From Megalobrama amblycephala (lineage: Eukaryota > Chordata > Actinopteri > Cypriniformes > Xenocyprididae), in assembly GCF_018812025.1 (NCBI RefSeq), contig NC_063049.1:9987537-10051536 (forward strand): a stretch of DNA of 64,000 bases. The letters run 5' to 3'. Every line of letters begins with the position of its first letter. Positions within the stretch are counted from its first letter, which is position 1. A program made the translations under genes and the position numbers. Shown one piece after another: positions 45,864 to 58,100 of this stretch. The notes under the pieces are model-generated. The model saw nothing but the letters and a program-made list of their open reading frames with translations. It searched no databases and was not told the origin of the DNA.

Positions 45864-48061
45864 CACTCTTAGAAAAAAAAGGTTCTTGGGGTTCTATATA
45901 GAACCCTAGGGTTCTTTAACCAACTTTATAGAACCCTTTCTGCCAAAAAGGTTCTATATAAGGAGAAAGAACCAAAGGGTTCTTTGGGCTAAATGTGCTT
46001 TATATACATTATTAGTGCTTTATTTAAATTATTACACTATTGAACATTATATTTGTGTTTTTACTTCAATTTTACTTGAGCACACCTTTCATTCTGAAGA
46101 AAACAAACTTATATACATTTTCAAGTTTAATAGGTTTATTAGAAAATAATAATTGCCGCATTATCCTAATGAAAAAAAAAATCTAATTGTTTCTGGATCT
46201 AGGCGCTAGGGGCAGAATTCTGCCATCTGCTGGTTAAAGAAAATCCTGTAGGAATGACTTATATTCTGAAAGTCAATTCTTATAACTCAACCCTCCAAAC
46301 AGATGCATTAAATGATCTTCGACATAAACAGCGAATAACTTGCATGTGTATGCCCTGATCAGTTCTGTACTGTCTGCACGCGCAGTGTCTGATTTCAGCC
46401 GCGCGAGTCGTGCGCGAGTAATTAGAATGCGCGTGAACGCAGCATTTTAAACTTCAACCGTTACGGACGTCCGTTTGAGCTCAGCGCTCGAGAGGACGAC
46501 GATTAAATTGGTAAGTGAGAAAATAATATCTCTTACGTTATTTTAATGACATTTGCCTAAATCCCTGATATTTTTACATACCTTACATGTTTTTTTTTTT
46601 CAAGAATCAAAAAGAAGAAATGTGGTTTACGGTGCTGTCCGGCCTGCGCTATTCTCCGCCAGGAGGTTTGTCATTTCTTACATGAATTCCTAAAATCTCT
46701 GTTAAAAAACGGTTGTGGACTGTTCAAAAAAAGTTGCCAGAGTTCATGTTATATCCTAATACACTTTTCTTTGTACTGTTGATTGTATTAGAAAACGCAC
46801 AAGAAAACGATGTTTCAGGAGCAGTCAAATCACGTGATCACTGTACACCCAGACTGTTATAAACATGAATTCAAGAGAAACCACGAAGAACAAAGAGAGG
46901 AGGTGATGAAGATGCTTCTTCTGTGGATATAGCTGTGAGTATTTGGTGTTTGCAGTTATAGCACACTTTTTTTCTGAATTAATTGAAGGCCTTATTTATG
47001 CTAAACACTGTATTTGGTTCTTGAAGATGCATTATAAAATGAAGATGAAGAAAAGACCTTCAACTGCAAACCAATGACACAAAAATTTACATTATTTTTT
47101 CTCACAGTACCAACTTTGGGAAACCTGTTAAATCTGCTAATCTGAAGTGGCTTATATTTGTTTTCTATTTTCCATGTTTAATGCAATAATTAATAATAAT
47201 AAATTAATATTTCTGTTTGCACTCTCACTGCAGGGATGGACTCTGGAGTGCAGCATTACTTCAATAAGATGAAAATAACACACCTGTATGATTCAAGTAA
47301 GTTTTAAGATGTAATTGTGAGAGATTCCTTTCTGTTTTCTGTTGTACTGTACTCTCCATAAGTCTAATAAATTTTTCTGACCTGCATCTCCATCTTAGGA
47401 TGTCAAGCCCCCTGAACGCAAAGAGAGTCTGCATCAAAATGGACGTGAACCTGACTGAAAACACAGAGATGTCAAAAGTATCTGTTGGCTGTCTACTTTT
47501 GTTCAATATGGAGCATCCAAATGCCAGTTTCTTTCATTCAGCACTATTTAGCCCTTCTCAGTACTGAATTTGCCGCCATGGGTCATTTGTTTTTATTGTT
47601 TAAATGCTTATCTGAATGTTAAATTATCATTTAACGCTCAAAAAAAATTCTACTAGCTAGTCTTTTAGTTAATTTTTTTAGAAACATTTATTTATGTTAA
47701 CTCTTCTAACTATTGCTCTATGAATTGCAGTGTTTTATATTGCTTGTGTCATTGTAAATGCTAATAAAAATGTCTTAAATGATTACATATTATTTTGTTG
47801 TGTTATGCCTATAGGTATTTAAGTTTTTCTAGTGATAAAGTAACTATATATAAATTATATAATTCATAAAATTTAATTAAAATAAATTAAAACTAAATCA
47901 ATAAAATGAACCCATAAAAGGTTCTATATAGAACCTTTTTTCCTGGCAATAAAGAACATAGAACCTGTATAGATCTGTATAGAACCTTTTAGGGGTTCCA
48001 AATACGTAGCGCCTGATAGAACCTTTTAAGGTTCTATATAGAACCTTTTCTTCTAAGAGTG
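45864..48061. mobile_element. TA-flanked DNA transposon with GGTTCTATATAGAACC ends
   Basis: TIR CACTCTTAGAA(A/G)AAAAGGTTC at both ends with TA on each side (45862-45863, 48062-48063). Each end is packed with palindromic GGTTCTATATAGAACC units. The 1.4-kb core (46380-47790) is CpG-richer at its left side and has exon/intron-like structure with AATAAAAA near 47762. Right next to the NLR 5' end. Confidence 0.8.
46620..47500 (+). other. Exon/intron-like core of the TA transposon
   Basis: Candidate exons: up to 46510 (ATTG|GTAAGT), about 46606-46664, about 46792-46935, 47234-47298 (CTGCAG|..|GTAAG-like) and from 47400. Short ORFs only (MWFTVLSGLRYSPPG; MFQEQSNHVITVHPDC..), no known domain. Could be a captured noncoding transcript. 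Confidence 0.3.
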
Positions 48062-48282
48062 TAGTAGTATACAATAATTTATTCCATTTTAATGATCTTC
48101 TTGTATCAGTTGTTTTTAATTTGATCATTCTGCAATTGATTTTATTAATTGAAAATGATCTCACAATACTGAATTCTTTCAGTCAATGCAGCACTAAATA
48201 TGAAACTATTTTTATTCACACAGTGGCTGATTTGATACATTTTCTTTGACAAATCAAAATAAAGCAACATTTGGAACATTAA

Positions 48283-48640
48283 AGGGGGGTCTAATGCTAT
48301 TTCATGCATTCATGCATTCTCATTTACACCGTGAAAGAGTCGGATTCTCTTGCTAAACATGGTCAAAGTTTCAAAAAACGAGTTGGATGTATGACGAAGT
48401 ATTTCTGTGCCAAATACACTTCTTCAGGGTTCGTACAAGTTGCACGTGCACACATCAACGTGCTTTGTTTCTTTTTACGGAAGTCATCTGCAGCGCTGCA
48501 CAGATCTTGCTCGAGAAAGATTTGTCACATTGTTTTTAGACCACAAAATCAACAATGTCACCAAAGAAGTGTGTTTTTGGTTGTGAGGGAAAGATAGCCT
48601 TGCTTCCCAAAGAACCCAGCGTTCAGTGGAGCTGAGAGGT
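48283..48640 (+). mobile_element. TTAA transposon left end with THAP-type start
   Basis: TTAA at 48279 then AGGGGGGTCTAATGCTATTT. An ATG at 48555 reads MSPKKCVFGCEGKIALLPKE then PSVQWS and a stop. The K-x-C-x2-C start and LPKEPSVQ resemble a THAP domain, and THAP domains are known from Kolobok (TTAA) transposases. No right end found. Confidence 0.5.
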
Positions 48641-50180
48641 TTGTGCTCACGCATTACATTGATGCGCTCTCGACATTTGTCATTAAAATAACCATAGAAA
48701 CTGATAGTTACATTCACTTTTTTATTGGTTGAAATGAATGGAGAATATCTCATGTTTTTCCGTGGCTGCTCGAGCCCTCAGGATCAGCTCTTATGGTTTC
48801 ATAAACAAGGCCCAGTTCAGCGCTGGATTTACAGATCGTTTGAAACTGAAAGATGGAGCGGTCACAGCTGTAATGATCCCGGTCTTGGTAAAGTTTTTCT
48901 ACAAAAACTAATTTTTGAGGTATAAAAGTAATTTTTTTCATCTACAGTATTTTCCTCATACTGTCTTTACCATTAATGGTCTTGTTTTGATGACCATTCT
49001 GTTGTCTAACATTTGATATCTTTGTCAAACATTTGCTTCATTAGCTTTGTTTCTAGCTAGCAGGGTAGCTTGTCAGGGTGGTAACACTGCATTACAATTG
49101 CCCCCGACACCATCAAAATAGTGTCCAGCTTAGTAAAGACATCAAAATAGATTATTTTTTTCCAATAATTTAAGAAATGTGTTTTTGCCTCTCCATCTGG
49201 GGATCCATTTTACTGAGTAGGCCCTGTACACTATCTGTTCAGAACAAGGAAAACAGCAAGGAGAGTTAATTAATTGTTCTGGATAATATGGACATATTGC
49301 ATATTAAAATAGTTTTTACTATATCCATATTCTCTAGAGTTTATTCTGGTGGCAGGTGTAACATTTGACTTCCAAAGTTTCCATCAATATTGTGACTCTA
49401 ACATTGCTTGTAAAAACATTTGACTGTTAACAAGTACAACACAACACATATAAGTTACTGACATAAAAAAATTTATCCAGACATTTAAAAAGGTTTTTGA
49501 GTAATGAAGACTTGACCAAAATTTGTTACAACTGCCCCCAGTCCCCTAAACTTTAAGAAGTTTAAAAGAATATTCATAACGCGCTCGAGTTTATTGACTA
49601 TAACAGGAAGAACTGATTTAAACATGGAATACTTTCGATTTCGCATCATCACAAAATGACGTCCTAAAAAGGAAAAATGGAAACAAAACAGACCTTTTAT
49701 CAGTATTTATTAAGTATTATTCACAAACTTGTTTTAAAATGCGTCGTGTTCAAGATGTTTGTTTTAATCATTTCTAGTTGCTTGTTGGTCGTTTGTTAGG
49801 CTACTCCCGCAAAACAGGTTAGGCCTATACGTTATAACCATAGACTGACTGGCTCCACAGATCCCTCTGCCGGCACTCTGCATGACACAATAATTCTGGT
49901 TAAAACTGAAAGCTGTGATTGTTTTAAAATGCGTCGTGTTCAAGAGGTTTGTTTTAATATTTTTTTTTAGTTGCTGTTGGTCGTTTGTTACTCCCGCAAA
50001 ACAGTCTAGGCCTCTAAGTTATAACGTAACATTTAAATCACGCTTACAATAAATTCATTCTTCATTATGCCAAATAACTGTAATCGTGGAAGTATTAAAA
50101 CTTACTTGCATTAGTTCAGATGGTCTTGCACACCAGGAACAGAATCCAGAAGTCTTTAAAAACGCTTTTGATTTGTGACA
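48641..50180. other. Intergenic, with a tandem duplication
   Basis: 49730-49840 and 49918-50028 are direct copies (TGTTTTAAAATGCGTCGTGT, TTGGTCGTTTGTTA..CTCCCGCAAAACAG), about 188 bp apart. No gene. Confidence 0.7.
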
Positions 50181-50550
50181 GCTGTTAAAAGACACCTTCA
50201 GAACAAGAACTGTGCAAAGTACAGAAGTCTCTCGTTATTGACTGAGGGTCGAAAATAAACGACCCACACTTAATAAGAATCACAAGCTGAAGTGTTATAA
50301 AATACATGAAGACTGGGTTTTTATAGGCCTTATAGACAGACAGCTTGAGAGTGGCTCCTGAAGGACCAGCACCACATCCTCTTGTACCACTGTTTGAAGA
50401 ATTTATCTTCCAGAATCTGGCAGTAAGTTTTGAGTTTTGGAAGATCATTTTTAGTCCATTGCAAGACGGACATTTTAGGATAAGAGATGGACTAAAAGTG
50501 AACTCCCACACCTTATCAGAAAATGAACTTGCCTAATAATTCTGCACACA

Positions 50551-50609
<59 letters not shown>

Positions 50610-52440
50610 AACATTTTAGACATGAATTGCCGCCACCTATTGGTGGGTTTCCGCTGCACTACACTACAGAGCGCAAGTCTGTAAAAAAACAAGACTGTTT
50701 TTTATTTTTGTTTATTTAAATACATTTTAATAGAAATTTAGTTTGGTCAAGTATCAAATAAAATGTACACTTGCATTGAACAAGTTGTTAGTATTTGTTT
50801 AAAAATTACCATGGTAAAACAGTTCCAGTGTAATTTTATTTGTCATCAACTAAACTAACCACTTTTGATACCTAAAGAAATGTTTACGGGCAATTTAAGC
50901 AAAGCCCTTTACAGTAAATTAAAATGTAAAATCAAAATAATGAAATTATCTGCAGCACATAATGTTTGTTACATAATATGATTAAAGAAAATAAACAGGC
51001 CTGCTCAAGCAAGTCACCAGAACTGAAGGCTTTGGTGCTGTTGTTGTGAAAATTGGTAATTGGTGCTTATTTATATTATTTTAGGAAACCTGTCTTTTGT
51101 TATTTCTTCTATTTATTATTTTTTATTCTTTCTGTCTTATACTTTGTCTGAGATTGCATAAGAGAAAGCTGTAAATATTGTAATATGACAGTACATTAAT
51201 AAAACTGCATAACATTTCTCTTAAATTAAAACTCAATTGTCAATGCATGGATGAACTGAAATACCATGAGCATTAATGTAACTTTCCTCCATCACATCAT
51301 TTTGTTGTTAAAAGCCAGGAATGACATACTAAGTGTCCATGCTATTGGGAGAAACTAAGTTATGTCTGAGTTATGTATACAAAGATTTTCATGATTTTTT
51401 TCTCACTTTTTAAGATTGCAAAGGCAAAAATCTTTATTATTTTTTTCATCAGACTTTCAAAAAGGCTGAGGCTGAGTCTCAGAGACTGGAGGATTTGAGC
51501 AGTGAACGGGGGTGTCCTGAGAACATTGTGCATCAGTGGGTGATGTCAGACAATGGGCTACTGATGCTACACTATTTTATGGACATTCTTCTAAGTAGTT
51601 TACTAATATTGCAGTGTGATAATCAATTGTATAACTGAGAATCTTTGCCATGCATAAGGATTAAGGACGTGTCGTCCTGCTTTTTTGCTATAAATGTGTG
51701 GGCTTGTAAACTCCTTTGAGACTATAAACAGTAATTTGTGGCCCTAAATTAAACTTGAAACTCTTTAAATGTAAAGCCTAAAATACATCAGAATCATTTA
51801 CTTGTAATATTGTTGCTGCTTTAAGATTTTGTAGGTACCAGATGTGATGACCAACATAACCTTCAGAATCAGAAATCAACGAAACAAATGTTTCTTGATG
51901 TTCATAAAAAAAAGCCAACATTTATAATCAGACTTGTAGATGTCTTATCTGAATTGTTTTGGTATCTAGTGTTTTCAGGTCCTTAATTTTAAAATGTCTT
52001 CCTTTTAATTTTAACATTTTGATTTATTAATTTCTTAACTCAAGTTATAAGTATTAGTATTTCATTTAACTTTCTGATATCTGCATACACATGCTTGTGC
52101 ATCATGTTTTGTCATTTTTAGACAATTTTAGTTCTAGGAATTCCTTTTGGAATACTATTATTTGCCTACTCCACTAGGTCTAATCTATATTGTTCGCTGC
52201 AAACATGATGATCTTAAATGTATTAATTATTAATTTACTATTAATAAATGTGTACAGTTGCATAAAATGGAAATACTCAATAAAGTAGGCTTAACTACGT
52301 TACCTCAGATGGATGAATGGCTGGATTCCATAACTGGTAAAATAAAACATGTATAAGACAATACAACATTTACTGTAGGAGCCATAAAATTTACTGTTCT
52401 ATTGCGCTTCTGATTTGGCAGTGAAATTCACTGATTTTGG
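50181..52440. other. Intergenic between the NLR and lectin genes
   Basis: 50185-50540 looks like a dispersed repeat (AATTATTAGGCAAGTTCATT on the minus strand). (TA)n occupies 50556-50606. From 50640 it is AT-rich with nothing recognised. Confidence 0.5.
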
Positions 52441-52599
52441 GTGTGTAAGATTAAGAAGGATTCTATGGGCCAGTTAGTATTTTCAGCCCATAATGGCGGC
52501 AGCGCTACCAGAGCGCCATCTAGTGGCTGTTACCCAAAAAGTATCAGAGTGTCGCCTCTTGGGTTCTATACTCTATGGTACGGTCTAACCCAGCACAAT

Positions 52600-52760
52600 A
52601 AGAAGTTTAGTTGTGTCTTCCCATTGGTTCATTGTGTTGATTGCTTCCAGGTGTTTCTTGTTTTGACATTAGTACTTATAGCCCTCATGTTTCCATGTAG
52701 TCTCTTGTCAAGCTTTGTTCTCTGTATCTGCTGTTTGGTGAGTCTTATGTTCAAGTTTAG
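52600..52760 (+). promoter_or_regulatory. Possible promoter / first noncoding exon of the lectin gene
   Basis: An inverted CCAAT (CATTGGTTCA, about 52622), a TATA-like CTTATAGC near 52677 and a possible donor (TTG|GTGAGT, about 52739) sit 250-370 bp upstream of the lectin ATG. The layout resembles the LTR promoter at 29.93-30.02 kb. No transcript evidence is available. Confidence 0.3.
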
Positions 52761-52995
52761 TTAATGGCTTGTTTTCCTCCCCCCCATTTTCAGTATTTTG
52801 TACTTTGCTAAAATATATTGGTGTTGAAGTGTAATTGTTCAGTAATAATTTGAGGGATAAAATGAGTTTTGGAATCTTGTTTGACTCAGAACTTCTTGAC
52901 TCCTATTTCTGCATTTGTGAGTCTTTTTGTAAATGCCATGTGTTCATGTTTCCTTAAAAGACTTCCAGGGTTTTCCTTCTGTTCACACATTCAAC

Positions 52996-53122
52996 ATGTT
53001 TGTGCAAAAGCTAATCTGGATCACATGTAAGTACTGCTTTAGAACCAATTTGACTCATGATTTCAGTTGTTTCAACTTGTTTGTCTTTTTATTTTCAGTG
53101 TTGCGGTTTCTGTGTCAACATG
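52996..53122 (+). CDS. Lectin signal-peptide exons 1-2
   Basis: Exon 1 (52996-53026, T|GTAAGT) and exon 2 (53099-53122, TTTCAG| and G|GTAAGG) together encode the hydrophobic leader, with cleavage expected near Gly19/Ala20. The ATG at 52996 is chosen because it is the only one that gives a leader in phase with CRD1. Confidence 0.8.
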
Positions 53123-55078
53123 GTAAGGCAACTGACATGTATAATGTGCACTAAATATGGACTTTCAAGTGTAGAACAACTTTATTTCAAGTAGCTAACT
53201 GTACTGTCTTATGTTTAGTCTCTGCAGGTGCTTCAAAAGCAAAAATGACAACTACAAAAACAATGGTGACCTGTGAAGGAGAATCTGTGGTTCTCAAATG
53301 TGGTGAGCAATTCAGTCACTTTAACTTGTTTTTGGCCTTTTGTTCCTAAATAGGTCAGTATGAAAAAGGAGAATGGGATTATGATGGCGACTTGAAATTT
53401 GTCTCCAACCTCATGGAATGTGCTTAAACTACCCCTTTTTTTTTTTTTTTTTTTTTTTTCTTTGGACGTCAGATGTGGGGCTCATAAAGGTTCTTAAAGC
53501 CAGTTATGGGCGGACTGATTGCAAAACGTGTGCTAGTGGGAAACCAGCTGATCAGCTCTCAAATACACGCTGCCTTGCACAGTCCTCTCTGTCCACAATG
53601 TCCACTAGGTAAGATTAACCGATAGCGTAGGGAAATGGTTTCACTTTCAGTTCATGCATTATTTGACACGAGCAAGTTGCATACTGTCTATATTAAAGCT
53701 ACTTGTTGTTGTCTGTCCCATGAATCAGGTGTGATGGAACAAAGAGCTGTACTGTTCCTGCAGTGAACTCCGTTTTCTCTGATCCTTGTGTTGGGACTTA
53801 TAAATACCTGAATGTGACTTATGACTGTGTCCAACCAAGTAAGTAACTTCATCAAATGTTGGAGTTAAATATAACTTTATAATAAAGGCATGGCAAATAA
53901 TTAAAATACATGAACACTTTAAGGTGAGATTACTAGATGTGTTTAATAGGGCTGTGCAAAAATCTTTTTTTTAATTAAATTTGGTCAATTTGATATGGCC
54001 TCTCAAAAGCCACAATTTTTTTTTTTTTTTTTTTTTTGTATTTCCACAAACATTGAACGCATCTCTATGATGTCATTCTCTCTACCTTGCATGTCTTCTC
54101 ACAATTTGTCTCTGCAGGTGCAGAAGCAAAAACGAATACGAATACGAAAACAAACACAAAAACAACGGTGACCTGTGAAGGAGAATCTGCGGGTCTCACA
54201 TGTGGTGAGTAACTTGGTAATTTTAAGTTTACGTTTTTGTCCTCCGTTCCCAAATAGGTCCATATAAAAAAGGGGAACTGGATCATGACAGTGACTTGAA
54301 CTTTGTCTCCAACCACATGGAATGTGCTTAAACTACCATAATTCTCTTTAATGTCAGATGTGGGACTCATAAAGGTTCTTAAAGCCAATTATGGGCGGAC
54401 TGATTGCAAAACGTGCGCTAGTGGGAAACCAGCTGATCAGCTCTCAAATACACGCTGTCTCGCACAGTCATCTCTCTCCACAATGTCCGCTCGGTAAGAT
54501 TAACAGAGCGTAAGAAAATGGTTTCAGTTCATGCATTATTTGACGAGCAAGATGCATAATCTATATTAAAGCTATTAAGCAGGCTACTTTGTTGTTGTCT
54601 GTTCATGAATCAGGTGTGATGGAACACAGAGCTGTACTGTTCCTGCAGTGAACTCCGTTTTCTCTGATCCTTGTTATGGTACTTATAAATACCTGGATGT
54701 GACTTATGACTGTGTCAAATCAAGTAAGTAACTTCTTCAAATGTTGGAGTTTAACCTTTTGTGTGGTCTTTGTTTGGGGGGGCTACACTCATGGTCTTCA
54801 GGGTCAACAGACCCCAGGCAACAAAATGTAGTTTTGTAACAATGTTTTTACTCAACATTTGTGCAGTTTTTGGAGGGTTTTTTTTTTTTTTTTTTTTTAT
54901 ATATGTAAATTGTTTTTTATGCAAAAACACCTTTTGTAAATTCCCTTCATAAAAGGCACACATTTCTAACTTTCTTTCATGGGCATAACATGGATAACTT
55001 GACATTTGTTTAGTGTAAGCTTTCTGCCCATCTTTTGGAAAATGCTGTTTTAAAAGTAACATTTTGCTATGTTGTATT

Positions 55079-55121
<43 letters not shown>

Positions 55122-58100
55122 TTAAATCAGTTTTTCAATGTTGTCAATGAATCTCCAGAGACCCCGCTTAGAAACTGGACAAAATCCATTCTCAAAATCA
55201 GAAATGATGCACAACACGGACAAAAATGCCCATAAAGGCATAGCAAATAATTAAAATACATGAACCCTTTATTTTTAGGTGACGTTACATGTACTATGAG
55301 TACTATTCTCACAATTTCTCTGCAGGTGCAGACACAAAAACGAATACGAAAACGACAAACACAAAAACGAAAACAACAGTGACCTGTGAAGGAGAATCTG
55401 CGAGCCTCAAATGTGGTGAGTCATTTTAGTTTGAAGTTTACATTTTTGTCCTTTGTTCCCGAATGGGTCCATTATAAAGGAACAGGATCATGACTGTGAC
55501 TTGAACTTTGTCTCCAACCATGTGGAATGTGCTCAAACTACCATAATTCTCTTATTTTAACGTCAGATGTGGGATTCATAAAGGTTCTTAAAGCCAATTA
55601 TGGGCGGACTGATTGCAAAACGTGTGCAAGTGGGAAACCAGCTGATCAGCTCTCAAATACACGCTGCCTCGCACAGTCTTCTCTCTGCACAATGTCCGCT
55701 CGGTAAGATTAACCGATGGTAGGAAAATGATAAAATGGTTTCAGTTCATGCATTATTTGACATGCGTAAGATGCATCTAATTGTCTATATTAAAGCTACT
55801 TTTTGTTCATGAATCAGGTGTGATGGAACACAGAGCTGTACTGTTCCTGCAGTGAACTCCGTTTTCTCTGATCCTTGCGTTGGGACTTATAAATACCTGG
55901 ATGTGACTTATGACTGTGTCCAATCAAGTAAGTTTCATCAAATGTTTGAGTTTAATGTATTTTATTGGCCATGCCTTCATTATAAGATTACAAGAACACA
56001 AGAACACATTTCAAGGTGACGTTGGGCTACTACATGTATTCACTAAGGGCTAGGCCAAGGCTTTTTTTTTTTTTTTTTTTCCTTTTGTATTTCAGCAAAC
56101 GCAACACAATGTCTGTTTGACGTTAATCTTATTAGTCTTCTCCACTAGAGGTGGATCAGCTTGCAAATGAGTTCATGTCTCATTGAGCCTAAATGGACGA
56201 ATTATCACATTTAAGATGACCACCATTAATTGCGAGTATCCAAGTAAACAGTTGGTTATGGCTTGAGCAGTAGAGAAGGAACACGTGTATCATTATTTGA
56301 TCCGTGCATCCATTTGAATCGGGACATCGGAATCGATCCCCATAGTACTTATAGCAATAACAGTAAATTATGCTTAATTGCATAACTAACCCTAAACTAA
56401 CTGTAACCTAGTAAGTACATGTTAATACTTGGTACTTAAAGCTGCAGTCTACCATCTTTCCCCTCTCTGTCACCATCTCTGTTTGAAACCCGTGTTTGCA
56501 GTCATATGCGGAATTGTTATCGTTACAAGCATTGCATTAGGCCTACAAATTGTGCTGCCAATGATTAAATCTAACGCTCGCTTAGCTTGGATCACGCCAA
56601 ACCGTGCAAATTATTACTGTTATACTTTGTTCTCAAATTGTTAGAGGTTCCCTAGAACCCTTTTTCACAAGATGTAATTGAAGTCTCTAAGGTGTCCCCT
56701 GAATGTGTCTGAAGTTTTCAGCTCAAAATACCCCATAGATTTATATTAAATTTTTAACTGCCTATTTTGGGGCATAATTAGAGATGCGCTGAATCTGTGT
56801 GTCCCCTTTAAATGCTTGCGCTCCCTGCCCCCAAGCTCGCAACTCTATAATGCATTGCATAAAATTCATACAGCTAATATATAACCCTCAAAATTGATCT
56901 TTACAAAGTGTTCGTCATGCAGCATAACAGATCATGTAAGTATGGTATTTGGATGTTTACACTTGATTCTGAATGAATTTGATAGTAGCCTATGTTGTGG
57001 CTAACAGGGCTAAAGCTAACACTACACGCTGTTGGAGAGTTAAGAATTATTATTATTATTTTTTTTTTTTTTTTTTTAATGAATTGTACAGACTGCAAGT
57101 GTTTAAAAACGAAAACTCTTGTCTCCGTGAATACAGTAAGAAACGATGGTAACTTTAACCACATTTAACAGTACATTAGCAACATGCTAAAGAAGCATTT
57201 AGAAAGACAATTTACAAATATCTCTAAAAATGTTATCATGGATCATGTCAGTTATTATTGCTCCATCTGCCATTTTTCGCTATTGTCCTTGCTTGCCTGC
57301 ATAAAGTCTGTTTCAGCTGAGCACAGCTCTAGACGTTAATACTTGCTTGTCTAATGCCTTGAACATGAGCTGGCATATGCAAAAGTTGGGGGCGTACATT
57401 AATGATCCCGACTGTTGCATCACAGATCTTTTGCAAAAATCAAATTTACATAAGGAGGAAACCATGGTGTTTGAGACTCGCTGTATATCATTTCCATGTA
57501 CAGAACTCTATCTATGCCGAGGTAAATTCAACTCTCAATTCTAGGGCACCTTTAATGATAACAACACAAGCATTGTGTGACCTGTATTTGGTGTGCAGAA
57601 GAGTTACCTGTAGACTTCAATTTCTGTAGCCACTCCGTAGTCCAAAGTCTTTGCTTTTTGACTACGGGTGAATCTCCAGTTGTCACTGTCATTTGGATCT
57701 TTCTGGATTACAATCCACCATCAAAATGATAAATTTATTTCAGTTGCTGTGAGAACGGGCTATAAATGATTTGCTACAAGCAGCATCCTCATTATAAAGC
57801 AGACTAGCCTGGACTCCTTTCTGTTTACAGGCGTGACGTAATTGCGCAAAGACTAACTGCTGCATGCTTGAATTTCCTGCGGAAATCCACAGGTCACTCA
57901 TTCTAAAACATTACAAGCTTACCGTTGTGAATCGAGCTAAGATAAGGAGATGGTTTTGAATGCTTGGTATGTACTTGTTCAAATGATTTTTAAACCAATA
58001 CAAGTTATGGACTGCAGCTTTAAGTACAATGTAACAACGTCACCTTAAAGTGTAACTAAATCTATTTGATTAACCTAGTTAGTATAGGTAGTTAACATTT

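Noticed and set aside
46606..46935. A new short protein gene (MWFTV.. or MFQEQ..)
   Set aside because: Only short frames, no conserved motif and splice choice ambiguous; kept as an exon-like transposon core only.
50185..50511. 108-codon minus-strand ORF
   Set aside because: Part of a dispersed repeat, no family signature and opposite-strand ORF in the same place.
52441..52764. 107-codon plus-strand ORF upstream of the lectin
   Set aside because: No link in frame to the signal-peptide exon and no domain; better explained as promoter/LTR-like sequence.
54065..54388. 107-codon minus-strand ORF with FVFVFV run
   Set aside because: Antisense of the lectin linker repeat and CRD2 exon.
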